A program made the position numbers and the translations under genes. From Phymorhynchus buccinoides (Eukaryota; Mollusca; Gastropoda; Neogastropoda; Raphitomidae): a DNA stretch of 64,000 bases. The stretch lies in NCBI GenBank assembly GCA_017654935.2, contig CM065698.1:45137463-45201462 (forward strand), written 5' to 3'. The notes beneath the pieces are model-generated. The model did not search any database. It worked only from the letters and a program-made list of their open reading frames with translations, and had not been told where the DNA came from. This document shows, in pieces, positions 1 through 11,375 of the stretch (within the stretch, counting starts at the first letter, position 1; every line of letters starts with the position of its first letter).

Positions 1-432
1 GTCTTGTAAATCCTTTCGGATTCCATTGTTTTTCATTCACATTTTGTTTTGGCGCCATTGAGCTGCTTTATTATTATTGTTGCATAATCTTATGCAGATT
101 TTGTGAGTAAATAAAATACAAGTGTCAAATAATCCTGAACCCTTTGGTCAGACTGATGAGAGTGGGAGTCTTGTAATTTCATGTAAAACCCTACTTCTCT
201 CTGTCTGCCATTTAGAGCAATTCAACCACTTGTATTTCTTACAACCATACGAGCCAGAACCCGGGCACAAATATAAATTTATTAGATGAAAAGGGGCCGG
301 GAAAGTTGCTCATCTCCCATACCCTAGAGAAGTGGGTTAAAGGCAAATTTTCTACTTGAAAATTTAACACACTAAAAGTCTTCCCTAGAGGCTTAGCCTT
401 TTAACCCATTACCTCGTCACAGTGTGTGTGTG
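1..432. other. Unassigned sequence
   Basis: No gene, splice-supported exon or recognisable repeat was found here. It ends where the pentanucleotide tail of the neighbouring retroelement begins. Confidence 0.5.
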
Positions 433-807
433 TCAAGTCAAGTCAAGTCAAGTCAAGTCAAGTCAAAATTATCTTTAATGACGATAAAAGAATAAGCTAC
501 AAGCTTTTTTTCATCCTGTCGTCATGAAAAGAAAAAACATACTGAATCAATAAAATGTAAAGATCAACAATGAAACTTGGCGTACAGAACCAAAGCACAA
601 TGAACAAATAATTATAAAAAAACAAATCATACATAAATCATGACTAGCAAATACATTATGTACAAAACATAAATAGAAATACAATCATACTTTGAAAGGG
701 AGAGAGCAAGAGGTGGGACAAGAAACAAAGATTGAGACATAGACGCTGATAGAGACATCGTAAAGAAGAAGAAGAAGAAGAAGAAAAAAGGAGCCTGATA
801 GAGTGTG

Positions 808-864
<57 letters not shown>

Positions 865-1980
865 GCGGACGTGCAAAAAATCTAACTTACAAAATTAATG
901 CAGAGAGAACCCGAAAAACCACTCAGGTGCAAAGCGAAAACATAAATGAGACAGATCACTAGAATTCACCCCCCTTCAAATGCAAAATAACACATCTAAA
1001 ACAAAACACATAGCATTGACCCACAAAGCCCTCATGTTGAAAAACATCATTGATTAGTTTACAGGGTGCCAGTAAGGAACATCACAGATAAATGGAATAT
1101 AGTATGTAAATACGACCCACAAGGCCTTTATTTTGACAAGTAGCGTTGGTTATTTTACAAGGCTTCAATCATAGTTTTTTTAAGTGCCTTTTTAAAAGCT
1201 TGTCTTGAAGGACACAATTTTAAAGAAGAGGATAGATTATTCCATGCTGTACCCCCTGAGTAAACAAAACTAGACTTGTATAAATTATTTCGGGGTCTGG
1301 GAAAGGAGAGTGAATGAGTATGTCGATTTGGGTTGATGGTAAAACTGTCAATAATTTTCTTAGGAGCGACTCCATTCACCATGTTGTACATGCAAAGGCA
1401 TTTGTTAAAATGTAGCCTGTCTTTTAGTGGTAAAATATTTAATGTTTTGTATTCATTAGCCATCAAGGTGTTGGATTTTAACAGAACTAATTTTATAGCT
1501 CGTTTATGCAAACGACTTATGTGTTTCATGTTGGTTTCACTGGTACTGTTCCAAAGAGTAGATGCATAATTTATAAGAGATCAGATGTGAGCATAGAAGA
1601 ACAACTTTCGCGAGTGGAGATTCAAAAACTTTTTTATTTTTGCAAGCTGATATATCCTTTTTGAAATTCGTTTGCCAAGATAACAAATATGATCAGACCA
1701 TAATAAATCATTATCGACAGTAACGCCTAAGACGTTATGTGATGTCACTTCTTCTATCTTTTGATCTTGAATGTATAAAGGTGGGAATGGAGAGCTCATT
1801 TTCTGTCTTTTTTGTCGTGTAGCGACATACATGCATTTTGTTTTAGTAGCATTTAATGCCATATGGTTCTTTTTAGTCCATGTCATTAATTTATCGACAT
1901 TGTTCTGGAGATCACTGACCAAATTAGTGGGGTTACCATTACAGGAGTGTAAAGACGTGTCGTCTGCAAACATTTCAGAA
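433..1980 (-). mobile_element. 5'-truncated non-LTR retrotransposon, RT C-terminal part
   Basis: On the minus strand, 1973-1581 encodes the end of a reverse transcriptase beginning at the catalytic-type FADDTSL motif. A second frame (1529-1155) continues with the typical LINE C-terminus (YSGGTAWNNLSSSLKLC). The frame change between the two marks it as decayed. A (CAAGT)n run at 433-467 is the 3' tail read on the opposite strand; 467-1155 would be the 3' UTR and holds a (GA)n run. The endonuclease and the first half of RT are missing, so it is 5' truncated. The clade (jockey/CR1/L2-like) cannot be fixed by eye. Confidence 0.85.
812..861. repeat. (GA)n microsatellite
   Basis: About 50 bp of pure GA, preceded by a short GAA run at 766-785, inside the 3' part of the retroelement. 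Confidence 0.95.
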
Positions 1981-1983
1981 GAG

Positions 1984-1985
<2 letters not shown>

Positions 1986-2021
<36 letters not shown>
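1986..2021. repeat. (GT)n microsatellite
   Basis: Pure GT run directly beside the 5' truncation point of the retroelement. Confidence 0.95.
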
Positions 2022-2022
<1 letters not shown>

Positions 2023-2455
2023 TGGGAGGGAGGGAGAGCAGACGTTTAGACGCGATTGAAGGGAGACAACACAGATATTGTCATTGATGTATAAGCCAAC
2101 GCAGTTACTGTTCTTTGTTTTCATGTTTAAATTTTTGGTCTTTTGACAATGAAACAATTATATTATTTGTATTTCCAGTTCAATAAAAACTGACAAAACT
2201 GATTTAAGACTGAAACGAGAGCCTGTGCATCTCTGTCTGACTGTCTGTTTGTCATTGACATAATGTAGGCCTGATTTGTTTCACATCGGCTAATCAACAG
2301 ATTTATTTATGCTAAAACTGTCACTAATATCGTCATAATGATGCTGGTTATGTTGTGCTATCCAAAGATTCAATACTAAAGAAAAAGGATTAGTGTTAAA
2401 AATCTTTCTTTTGTTGTAAAAAGTTTTTGTAAAAAATAATGATTCGATTTATCTC
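2022..2455. other. Unassigned sequence
   Basis: AT-rich sequence between the retroelement and a possible promoter. No supported gene or repeat was seen. Confidence 0.4.
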
Positions 2456-2550
2456 CCTTTCCGCTATTTCCGGATGTTCTGAATTGACCAATGAGAGCTG
2501 ACTTCCGCTAATAAGAAGAAGAATGGTGGAACAATGGACTTGTAGTGAAC
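2456..2550 (+). promoter_or_regulatory. Candidate TATA-less promoter with a short 5' exon
   Basis: A compact block holds an ETS-type site (ATTTCCGGAT, 2465-2474), a CCAAT box (GACCAATGAG, 2486-2495) and a second ETS-like core (ACTTCCGCT, 2501-2509). It is followed by a good splice donor, AAC|GTGAGT, at 2550/2551. This looks like a housekeeping-type promoter and a non-coding first exon, and it lies 3.3 kb upstream of the first recognised PHC exon on the same strand. No open frame from this exon joins the next exon in phase. The link to PHC is inference. Confidence 0.3.
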
Positions 2551-3040
2551 GTGAGTAAATGATACGCGTATTTATTGTGGATTTCCTGTTATTTATCGCT
2601 TCGATGCTTTTAGCTACATCTTTTTTTGTGTGTGAGTATGTTTCATTTTGTGTGCATGACGTTTAGCAAAACTTTACTTGCAGTTGCCAATGAATGTTGG
2701 ACTTGAGTTGGAGCAAATTCAGAGTCGATGTTCGAGTTGTTGAACTTCAACTTGTGAACTTTGTCATTTGTGTAGTGTAGGACTTTAGGCCTAGGTTGTT
2801 TTCAATAGCGATGAGAAAGTTAGCTGAAGGCAAGATTTCCCAACAATTCTAATTAAATAAACTCCACGATTTCCGTGGATATAATTCCGAGTTAGATGTC
2901 ATACGAAGATGAAAATTTAAGTCAACTATTTTTTTAACATGATGATTGAATTACAATCATAATTTTAAAAGGCAGTGTCAATGAAGGGACGTTTGTAACT
3001 GTAAGCCGCGAGTCTTAGGCTTGAGGCTTGAGCCAGTCTC
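2551..3040. other. Unassigned, intron-like
   Basis: No open frame or repeat recognised. It runs up to an (ACTAT)n pentanucleotide run at 3043-3115. Confidence 0.4.
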
Positions 3041-3042
3041 AC

Positions 3043-3860
3043 ACTATACTATACTATGCTATACTATACTATACTATACTATGCTAATTACTATACTATG
3101 ATACTATACTATACAATCTGGACCAGACACAATGTCATCGTGGTGTGGCAATTTGGGTCAGAAAAGTATTGAATGCGCAACTAGTCAAGCTAAATGAAAA
3201 CTTCACTAGTGCAAGGGAATCTGTATGGTGTGAAATATTGCTTAAAGACTCAAAAAGATTATTGATAGGAAACATTTACCGTTCTCCAAATAGTTCACAT
3301 GATAATAATGACAAGATTAATGAACTTTTGACCCACATGACAGAAGGCAGATCACAAGTACTTATAACCGGTCTACCTAATATACGAAAACGAGCGAAAA
3401 CATAAGAGACTGAATCTGATTCAAAGGGATTACGCTGATCTTGGGTCATTACGTCAATTTTAACACCATGGGCAGCATCTAAGGAACCTGTCTGCCAAGT
3501 TTCATTAAGATTTAATAGTATGGTACAATTGTGAGAAGTGGAAAAAAGTTCAGTCGGCGGAAGTAATGGCTAGCGGAAGCTGGTTTATAACAAAAATGCA
3601 GATCGGAAATTACATCTAAATATGGATCAACAGTCGATTAAAGATCAAATCTATGCAAAATTTGGTAGGGTTTAGACAAATTTAACATTTTTTGTTCTTG
3701 TTTACGATCAAATATGCACTTTCGCTTCTGTTTTCGCCCGTTTTCGTATATTAGGCACACGTCTTATAACGGGAGATTTTAACTTTCCTGGTCTTGATTG
3801 GGAGGAGGAGTTATCACCTAGAGACATTGAGAATCCAACTTATAAGTTTATGAAAGCGGT
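3043..3860 (+). mobile_element. Non-LTR retrotransposon endonuclease fragment, split by a MITE
   Basis: The plus strand at about 3145-3370 encodes the middle of an AP-type endonuclease (GNIYRSPN). It resumes at about 3763-3860 with the signature LITGDFNFPGLDW. A roughly 380-bp inverted-repeat element lies between the two halves. Imperfect (ACTAT)n/(TATAG)n pentamers flank the region on both sides. It is a relic with no intact frame. Confidence 0.75.
3375..3755. mobile_element. MITE inserted in LINE endonuclease
   Basis: The ends are inverted repeats of about 25 bp: CCTAATATACGAAAACGAGC on the left, and its complement with one change on the right. The interrupted coding sequence is repeated at both sides as CTTATAACCGG (3361-3371) and CTTATAACGGG (3763-3773). 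This suggests a target duplication, although it does not abut the inverted repeats exactly. Confidence 0.7.
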
Positions 3861-5515
3861 ATAGTAATAGTATAGTATAGTATACATAGTATAGTATTTC
3901 GGCTCCAGATTAGGCGGTTCCGCCTTTGCCGATCTGTGTCGATCCTCTGTCTCCATCACATTGAATCACATTTTAAAACTTAACACTATATATATAACAG
4001 GTCTTTTGACCTGTACTATAACACTAAAAACTTTTCTATGCTACTGATCTTTTGATCAGATTCTGGTGGGAGGCTCTTCTACACTATACATGACTCTGTG
4101 CCAAAAGGTGAGCACGGAGAGGGTCAGGTACTTACATTCTCAATAAATTGTCACATAACCTTCTGACTGTTGTGCTTATGTTATAAACATGTAGACAAAT
4201 GTCTGAAAAGACACTAGAGACAATATCAGCTTTGTAAGACCAGTAGTTGTTTAGTTATGTGACAATGAATGTCAAATCAGCCCCAAAATCTGGTCTTCAA
4301 AAGTGGACATTGCAAATAGTCATGATTTCAACAAGTGCTAGAACACACAAACTCCAGTAAAATTACTTGAAATTTGGACAGGTTATGCAAAAGTCTTTTA
4401 TTTTACAATTAAACTGTCATATAAAGTTGACCTCTACCCTTATTTAACACCAGCATGTTCATTTTTTTCTTCTACACTAATCCAAATGTTCAATGTAATC
4501 ATTTTACTGGACTTGATGTTTGTCATCAAGAAAATGTTAATTATCAAATTTAGCTGGTTTTATTGGTCTAACCATCTAATAAACAAATGAACACCACTTC
4601 AGTGGGTTTAGTAATTCATTTAGAGCACTTTGCAGCCTTCATAGAAAGATAAATGAAAAAATAGTGCTTAATGAAAGTTATTAATGTAACTATGATGTTC
4701 GTCATACATGTCCTATGGTGTAAATAGTGAATTATGATAAATAATTCAACAGTTTAAAAAAAAAAAACTTTATTCATGCAAGTTATTATTTTCTTTAAAG
4801 CATTCTGCTTACTGTAGTTGACAAAAATACAGTTATTCATAGACATTTTGGCCAGAAACTGGAAAATAAATGATGTAGGTAACTTTGATGTTTGTCATAC
4901 ATTTTTCACACATTGTGTAATAAAACAAAAACAATGACATGAATCAATTAATAGTTTGGTAGAAAATATTCAGTTAAGTTGTAATTGTTTTTTTTATGGC
5001 ATCTTAAGTACTTAAAGACAGAATTAGTGTATTTGATACAACTTTCAAATGTAAAGTGATGACAAAGGTCATTTGTTACCTCAACAGACCCATAATAATC
5101 ATCATACTAACAACAAATTTGAACAGGAAATGTCACAGACTAATAGCAAACAATGAAAACAACTTAACACAACAAGATTTGCTGGAGCTATGAGAAAATA
5201 CTGTGACATAACACCATGGTTGTGATGTAATCATTGATGTTTGTCATCAGGTGGAGGACACCACATTATCACTATTTTCTCAGAAATCGGTTGAAAAATT
5301 GTCCTGCCACTTTGCACATGTTTTGCCTCATTTATATCCTTTGTAAATATGCATGTATTTAAATGGTATTAATAGTTTCATTTTTTACCCTCTATGTCCA
5401 CTTTTCATGCCCACCTTTTGGCACAGAGTCACATATACTCTACCATCAACCTGTCTAATCTGTTTTTGAAGGCATTCACACTCGGAGCTTCAGCAATGTC
5501 AGCAGGCAGACTGTT
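3842..5515 (-). mobile_element. Non-LTR retrotransposon 3' fragment, minus strand
   Basis: Read on the minus strand, 5515-5437 encodes a typical LINE reverse-transcriptase terminus (LPADIAEAPSVNAFKNRLDR). The 3' UTR continues at about 4085-3896, beyond a 1.35-kb insertion, and ends in a (TATAG)n-like tail. The 5' side is cut by the next element at about 5516. Confidence 0.7.
4091..5432. mobile_element. AT-rich DNA transposon-like element with 22-bp TIRs
   Basis: The left end TGACTCTGTGCCAAAAGGTG is repeated inverted at about 5411-5432. The interior is AT-rich with no coding frame. It carries the 12-mer GATGTTTGTCAT (one copy with C for T) at 4514, 4693, 4887 and 5236, all in the same orientation. 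It interrupts a LINE fragment. The superfamily is unknown. Confidence 0.65.
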
Positions 5516-5816
5516 CAGCGCTCAATAAAAGTTAGCGTATACATGTTATAATTCCATAGTAAAATTTTTATCCTTAGCAAATTTTTTAAAAAGCATGACA
5601 AAGAAGACGAACAGAGGGGTAGTGATTCATTTGCATTCATTGCAGTACTAAGAATTACTGGAAGTGATTTCATTGGTTGCAAACTATTAAGGGACCGTAG
5701 AGGAACATTTCTATGCCGGTTTGGGTTGCATGGCTTCGCGTAGTTGTGTTGTGAATTGTGACATTCGTGTTGAACATTTGTAAAGGGAAGCAATCGGCCA
5801 GTGTTGAATGAGTTAA
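5516..5816. mobile_element. TTAA-flanked element, family B, left-truncated
   Basis: This matches the complete copy at 34925-35349 over most of its length and ends in GTGTTGAATGAGTTAA. The left inverted repeat is missing. Its right end lies only about 30 bp before the first recognised PHC exon. Confidence 0.65.
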
Positions 5817-5845
5817 ATTAGATTTTAATTGCTCATCATCATCAG

Positions 5846-6182
5846 CAGCAACAGCAAGTTGCAGCTCAGCAGCAGTTGGCCCAGCAACAGCAGCAACAAC
5901 TGCAACAACAGCAGCAGCAACAGCTGCAGCAACAGCAGCAACAACAGCTGCAACAGCAGCAGCAACAGCCTCAGCAGCAGCGGGCGGCGTCATCAGCTCT
6001 GACGTCGCCGGTGTCGGTCCAGCAAACACCGCAGCCCATCATGGCCACTGCCAACACTCTGCGCTCGGCAACGCCGGCTTTGCCGCTGCAGATGTTGCCG
6101 GGGGCGATGCACAACCCGGCCTACCTGCCGCAGTTCCCCTACAACCAGCAGCAGCAGATTATGCTGCAGAATGCAGTGCAAG
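5846..6182 (+). CDS. PHC: PHC exon 1 in window: Gln-rich N-terminal region
   Basis: This exon follows ATCATCATCAG and ends GTGCAAG|GTCAGT (phase 1). It encodes runs of glutamine for about 40 residues, then a Ser/Thr/Pro stretch and MLPGAMHNPAYLPQFPYN. Polyhomeotic proteins have Gln-rich N-terminal halves, and the downstream exons identify the gene. The acceptor could also be three bases later because CAG is repeated. No start codon precedes it in frame (TAG at 5819), so at least one upstream coding exon is missing and may lie before the window. The product would be a nuclear PRC1 subunit. Confidence 0.75.
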
Positions 6183-6267
6183 GTCAGTGTGCAGTGTTGA
6201 TTCTGTCTTTCAAATCAAGGGGTCAGAATCGGCATACGAAATAATATGCCTCTAGATATTTTAGAGG

Positions 6268-6785
6268 CCAGTGATGTCCCGAGGCCCCGGTCATAAGCCA
6301 TTGACCTATTAACCCTTTGCACACTGCCCATTCTGAGAGAGAGAGAGGTACTAGTTTTATTACAAATTACGACAATGAAGTGCTTGCAAATGATTTAAAA
6401 TCGTGCAACAAGTTAAGCGATCATTCTGACGCAAATAGCTTCAGAATAAATGTATTTTAAACGTAATAAACGTATTTTAGTCATTAATAGTTTCTAGATT
6501 GATAAGGAAAGTAAAGCGAAGTCGCTGCCTAACAATTTGTCGGATGCAGGTGCTGGTAGCTGCACTAGGGTGCCCGACAATTGTCGGGCGCAGGGCGGAA
6601 TGAGTTAAAATTGAAAATGCCCTATTGTGTCCTCCCCTGTCAGGACAAATGTCTGATTAAATGTTTAGCACTGACACGCTTTGTTTTATTCACTTCTGCA
6701 AGAGGCAGGACATTGTCCTGTTGATTTCTCTACTCTAATCTCGGGACAGTTTGTCCTGTCATTTTTCGTGACACGCCACTGGAGG
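6268..6785. mobile_element. CCAGTGATGTCC element, copy 1, with nested TTAA insertion
   Basis: The ends are CCAGTGATGTCC (6268) and its imperfect inverse ACGCCACTGG (about 6782). The interior matches the copy at 26570-26787 on both sides of a 300-bp insertion at 6309-6608. The CAG/CTG-type ends are hAT-like. Confidence 0.65.
6309..6608. mobile_element. TTAA-flanked MITE, family G
   Basis: TTAA at both ends (6309-6312 and 6605-6608), with weak inverted ends CCCTTTGC / GCAGGGCGGAATGAG. The paralogous repeat at 26611 has the uninterrupted sequence CTATTAAAATT, so the insertion site and TTAA duplication are directly visible. Confidence 0.75.
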
Positions 6786-6889
6786 GTCACCTGGATTCTT
6801 CAAGGAGTCTCTCTTTTGTTTTTTTGTTTTAACACATTTTTAAAAGAAACAAGTGTCAGATGAAGTTTTTCTTGTATCTATGCACTTTG

Positions 6890-7115
6890 TGACACCTTAG
6901 CCTGAAAATGAAATCCAATGTGTCAGATGGACTTCCATGGAGATTTGAGCGTCAGACACTCATCTGTGCATAAGAACAAGGGTATGTTAGGAAACTGCGT
7001 CAGGTGAAATGTTTTGTATATACATTTTGTGACACCTTGGCCTGAAATCCAATGTGTCAGATGGAGATTTGAGCGTCAGACACTCATCTGTGCATAAGAA
7101 CAAGGGCATGTTAGG
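6890..7115. repeat. Two-copy tandem duplication of about 125 bp
   Basis: A block containing TTTGTGACACCTTGGCCTGA, GATTTGAGCGTCAGACACTC and CATAAGAACAAGGG occurs twice in a row with small indels. Confidence 0.85.
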
Positions 7116-7741
7116 AAGAAAAAAATCTAACTGCAGTATAACTAAGTTTTGTGTGTGTTAATCTTAATTTATTGCATGGGCGGCATGATGCAAATGTGAA
7201 ATATTATTAGAATATTAATTACTTGGAGTTAGAGTGTGTAGATTTGTGTAACAAGTAAATAAGTTAAGTACTTAACATAGGATGATGACAGCTCAGACAG
7301 TTCATGTTTTTAAAAAGGATGGAGAGGGGTAGGTGTTAATTGATTATGACAGATAAACAGTAGCGAGGACCAGGCAAAAATTGATTTCTGAAATGCAGGT
7401 TTCAAAAGTGTGTCCTTTTAGTTTTACAGAACTTGTTGAGATTAGAAAATGTGCAACATTTTAAGACAGTACATGTAGCTCAAAAACTTTCCGTGTTTTA
7501 GCAGTTTAAAGTTGCTCAAAATTGCAGCTCTAGCCGACGGGATCGCTGAAAATAATTAAGAAGCCAGTAAAATGAGAATGCATATTAATATTTTTGTTCA
7601 AATTTTGGCACGGATTTTTAATTGTAGTGCTGTAAACTAACTTAATTTCTGGCTTCAGTTTTGCTGACTTTGCATAACATAATGCGATTAGACAACTCTA
7701 GCACAATCCCTGAAGCATGATCTTTTTTTTTCTCTTCACAG
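7116..7741. other. PHC intron remainder
   Basis: No repeat or exon was recognised. It ends with a normal acceptor, TTTCTCTTCACAG. Confidence 0.5.
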
Positions 7742-7848
7742 CTGCCGCCATGCAAAATCTGAACCAGCAGCTCAACATCATTCAAGCGGGGAGAGCACAG
7801 GGGGCAAACAATGCCGGCAGCCTTCTCTCCCCTTCTTCCACACAGCTG
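7742..7848 (+). CDS. PHC: PHC exon 2
   Basis: This exon lies between TCTCTTCACAG and CACAGCTG|GTATGA, entering in phase 1 and leaving in phase 0. It encodes AAMQNLNQQLNIIQAGRAQG and a short Ser-rich end. It is Gln/Asn-rich with no domain of its own. The phase match on both sides and the G+C-rich codon use against an AT-rich intron support it. It continues the low-complexity N-terminal half of the polyhomeotic protein. Confidence 0.7.
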
Positions 7849-8639
7849 GTATGATGTCAACTTTTGATTGAATTCCAAGACTAGTCAAGATTCTTAGAAT
7901 TAGACTTTTATTGTTATGTTAATGATTGTTGGAATGCATTTTGTTTGCATTTTTGGTTTGGTAAGTTAGACCATGTACACAAATAAGCGGATAATCCATG
8001 TGGAAACCCGTGCGCAATCCTTAAGAAGTGAAATAAAGAAGGGAAAAGATTTGCGCACGTGTCCGAATTTCCCCTATGTGCGTAAACTTTTATCCTTCTT
8101 TCTTCCACTTGTTTAGGGTTTTCCGTATGCGTCTAATGTGCGTGTACATGCGTGTGTGTATGTGTGTGTGTGTGGACGCGTATATATGTAATGCGTAGAT
8201 GCATGTTTTTATGTCTATGAGTATGTCACATCGTGAGGGTGAGGGTGGGTATGCAAGCGCGTCTGAGTATGTTTGATATGACTGTAAGTTTTGTATGTGG
8301 AGCGATTCTTAGTTTTTGTAAAGCGCCATGAGTAGTACATGTACACCTAGAAAGCGCGCTATATAAATATTCTTTATTATTATTAATGTGAACCCGGCCT
8401 TAGTCGTAGTGTAGTCATCCCCTAAGTGACAATATACATGTAGTTGACGGAAAGGTGAAATTCGACTTGAGCGTTAGAACGATGCTCTTAAAACTAATTA
8501 CTTTGCAGAGCTTCAGATCGTTGGTGGGCCCAGGTCACTAGCCTGTATTGATGCGCGATCCCTGGTGTTGACGCAGCGCTATTCGAGTGCGGCTCCAATG
8601 CTATGGTTTGTTGTTGAGGCTGTTGCTGCACTTTTGCAG
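7849..8639. other. PHC intron with a dispersed repeat 3' end
   Basis: At 8310-8385, GTAAAGCGCCATGAGTAG... AAAGCGCGCTATATAAATAT followed by a TTATTATTA tail looks like the 3' end of a common invertebrate LINE/SINE-type repeat. A TG-rich stretch precedes it (8145-8175). Confidence 0.5.
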
Positions 8640-8934
8640 GCAGCCCAGCTGGCAGCGGCGGCCAACTCAGCGGGAAACCTTCAGGCCGTTTCCATGGCCG
8701 TGCCCGTCACCACACCAACCACCAAGGCCAGCGCCAGCGGCAACAAGGGTCAGGCCGGGGGTCAAGGTCAACCGCCGGTTCAAGGTCAAGCCGGGGGTCA
8801 GGCGGGGCAAGGTCAGGGGCAGGCGGGGACTCCAGCGGCGGCGGCAGCAGCAGCAGCGCCCCCTGCTTTGGTGGCAGGAAAGCCAGCCATGTTGCCTCAG
8901 CAGAGTGGCACCCCTTTGATGTTGGGACAAATAG
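8640..8934 (+). CDS. PHC: PHC exon 3: Ala/Gln/Gly-rich linker
   Basis: Acceptor CACTTTTGCAG, donor ACAAATAG|GTAAGA; phase 0 in, phase 1 out, 295 bp. It encodes AAQLAAAANSAGNLQAVSMA, then a Gly/Gln-rich region (GQAGGQGQPPVQGQ) and an Ala run. The DNA is much richer in G+C than the flanking introns. There is no folded domain; this is the disordered linker typical of polyhomeotic homologues. Confidence 0.75.
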
Positions 8935-9396
8935 GTAAGAGTAGTGATTTCTTTATTTATTTATTTTTTTTTCCAAGCTTCGATTGATTGAACATTTGCT
9001 CGTTTATGAAAGTTTGAGCAATTACGTTAGATAAGGAGGACAATAAAACAACACACCACAAGCATAAAAAATTAAGCATTACTTGTTGGATAACTAACAG
9101 TTTTTGTTTGTATAGTGTCCATTTGGTGTTTTGTCTAAGTTACTCTAAGGAACAAATAGAATATCATGACATGCCATCACACACCTATTGTGTAATCCCT
9201 TTGTGTCTTCCTAATATCGTAAAACTCTCCCTAGAGAAACGCAGTAAACAAGAATTCTTCAGAAAATCTGGATTCATGGTTTATGCAGTTTTAGAAAATT
9301 AATTGTATTCATGAGTGTTCACACACACCGACGCGTGTATGTTGAACTAAATCCTTCAGGTACTGTATTGAAGACCATGAAAAAAGGTAGGTAGGT

Positions 9397-9977
9397 AGGT
9401 ACCGTATTTTTCAGCTCATTAGGCGCTGCTGTGTATAAGGCGAATAGGGCAATTTTCAAGAAAAATCTGAAAAAGTCCAAGTAAAAGGCGCCCTCGTTTA
9501 TAAGGCGATACACACCTCACAAAACAAAGTCGAAGTTTGAAGCCCGTACGCGTCCTGTAAACGCTTACCGACCACCATTACTGCTGTCATAAACGAGAGT
9601 TGGCTCCCTTCTCAAATAATCGAAACATCCGTTTTTGCGACTTCCGGTTGTTGTGGTTCCAATTCTTCGCGAAAACTGGTAGAATTATGGCATTTTAAGC
9701 TCTGCAACGATGCTTTTTACATCCAATGAAGGGTTGTGGCATCTGTTGGACGGTATCTCGCACGATAATAGGGATTTTGAAGCATTTTAACGTGTGTATT
9801 CGTCGTATCGGCGACTCGTTACCACTTTCGATGTTGTGACTTACAGTAGACTACTGAACACGGCAATTGTTGCCTCTCTTCTCACGATTTTGTTCACTAA
9901 CAGGGCGCCCTCGTTTATTAGGCGCATAGGTCGAAATTGTAGAAAAAATTATCGCCTTATAGTCCGAAAATTACGGT
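9397..9977. mobile_element. TA-flanked MITE (CCGTATTTT... family), long copy
   Basis: TA, then CCGTATTTTTCAGCTCATTAGGCG, and at the other end CGCCTTATAGTCCGAAAATTACGG followed by TA. Only the two terminal 25 bp are inverted repeats. The interior has no intact frame. Related copies are at 11743, 23092 and 33905. TA target use suggests the Tc1/mariner group, by inference. Confidence 0.75.
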
Positions 9978-10181
9978 ATATACTAATATAGGGACAGGAT
10001 TTCATAGCCTTATGCCTCGCGGCCTATATAACGTCCCCTCTTAGAAAGTACTTTTATGAAATGTTTGGTCTGGTTGCACGCCAATAAATAATAGCGTTCA
10101 ATGCCATCCATGAATCAAAATCACAAAAAAGATCTTTGAATTTTGGACTTGTATCCAAAAGGTTCTTGAATGTGTTAGTAT

Positions 10182-10728
10182 TACAGACAAACCTCTATTT
10201 CAAGACTTCCAAAATGTCCGGAAAAATCGGTCGTAAATTGGAGGGGTCGTATGACGGAGGTTTTCACTGGCAGCCGTAGAAAGAAAAAGTTCAGCACAGT
10301 TCATACTCTCTTCTTCATGCACACATACAATGACATATTAAAACTGGATTTGGGTCTTTCCAACTCCATAGGATTGTGCAATCGATGTATTACAGTTTCA
10401 CTTCGCCAACTTCTGTTAATCACCTCCACTCTCGTCCAAAGTCAGTGGTTTTCGTGCTTTTCCTACGCTTTCCGCCATCTTTTCTACAACAAGGGAAGCG
10501 ACTCCGCTTTCAGGCCCTTGACCGTGGTTGTTTCCCTTTGCTCGAAGTCTATGCAGACGACAACAACGGTCGTAAAAACCAACAAAATGGCGGTCGTAAG
10601 TCGCGTTTTAGAGGAAGTCGTTTAAGAGAGGTCGTTTACATAGTAAAATGCATCCGTGCCAACAAATCCGGTCTCAAATGAGAGGTGGTCGCTTAACAGA
10701 GGGTTGTAAAATAGGGGTTTGTCTGTAG
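10182..10728. mobile_element. TA-flanked inverted-repeat element
   Basis: The left end TACAGACAAACCTCTATTT is inverted at the right end (AAATAGGGGTTTGTCTGTA). The interior is partly G+C-rich and includes stop-free stretches (10251-10625, 10376-10681) that resemble no protein I know; they are not called as genes. Confidence 0.65.
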
Positions 10729-10987
10729 TTGCAAATTTCATGTTAGATGATAAACAATTCCAGTGAGTAGCAACTCTGTGTGAATGAGAACATTTCTTTT
10801 ATTAGTTCTACAATACTTGACATAAATTTTACTCTCATAATTTCTTCTGAGAGAAAGGTTTATGTTTTGCTTCCATATTTGGAATTAGGTGGTGGTGGTG
10901 TATGTTCTGTGTGTTGGTCTGTTTATCTATGTCCTTATATCTGTACATGGGTGTGTGTCAGTTTGTGTGTTTGTTTAAATGTGTGTG

Positions 10988-11218
10988 TCAGAACTCCCAG
11001 GGACCCCCATTTGGGGGTCTATGAAGTACTATGTTTCTAAAGGAACCTCTAAAAGAATGTGCAGGGGGTCTCAGGGATGCACTAGAAAAACTTCTTAGCA
11101 TTCACAATGTCATTGGGACCCTCTATCCCGCCTCTAGGACCCTTTATACTGTAATTAGTGTAAATGAAAGGGTCCCTGGGACCCCTTGTTTTGCAGGACG
11201 ATTGGGAGCCCTGTCAGT
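10988..11218 (+). repeat. Dispersed GGGACCC-rich repeat, copy 1
   Basis: About 230 bp beginning CAGAACTCCCAGGGACCCCC and ending GGGAGCCCTGTCAG. An inverted copy lies at 29390-29607. CAGGGCTCCCAAT-type ends are shared. Confidence 0.7.
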
Positions 11219-11262
11219 GTTGATCCATAGTATTCATGAATGATTCAATTTATACATTGTGG

Positions 11263-11265
<3 letters not shown>

Positions 11266-11312
<47 letters not shown>

Positions 11313-11375
11313 CCTCCCTCCCTCCCTCCCTCCCTCCCTCCCTCCCTCCCTCCCTCCCTCCTCCCTCCTCCCTCC

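Noticed and set aside
2521..2550. Start codon of PHC at 2523 (MVEQWTCSE)
   Set aside because: The donor leaves phase 1, while the first recognised PHC exon is entered in phase 0, so it cannot be joined directly.
10251..10681. Two overlapping plus-strand frames of 101-124 codons
   Set aside because: Inside a TA-flanked inverted-repeat element, with no motif and no similarity I recognise.
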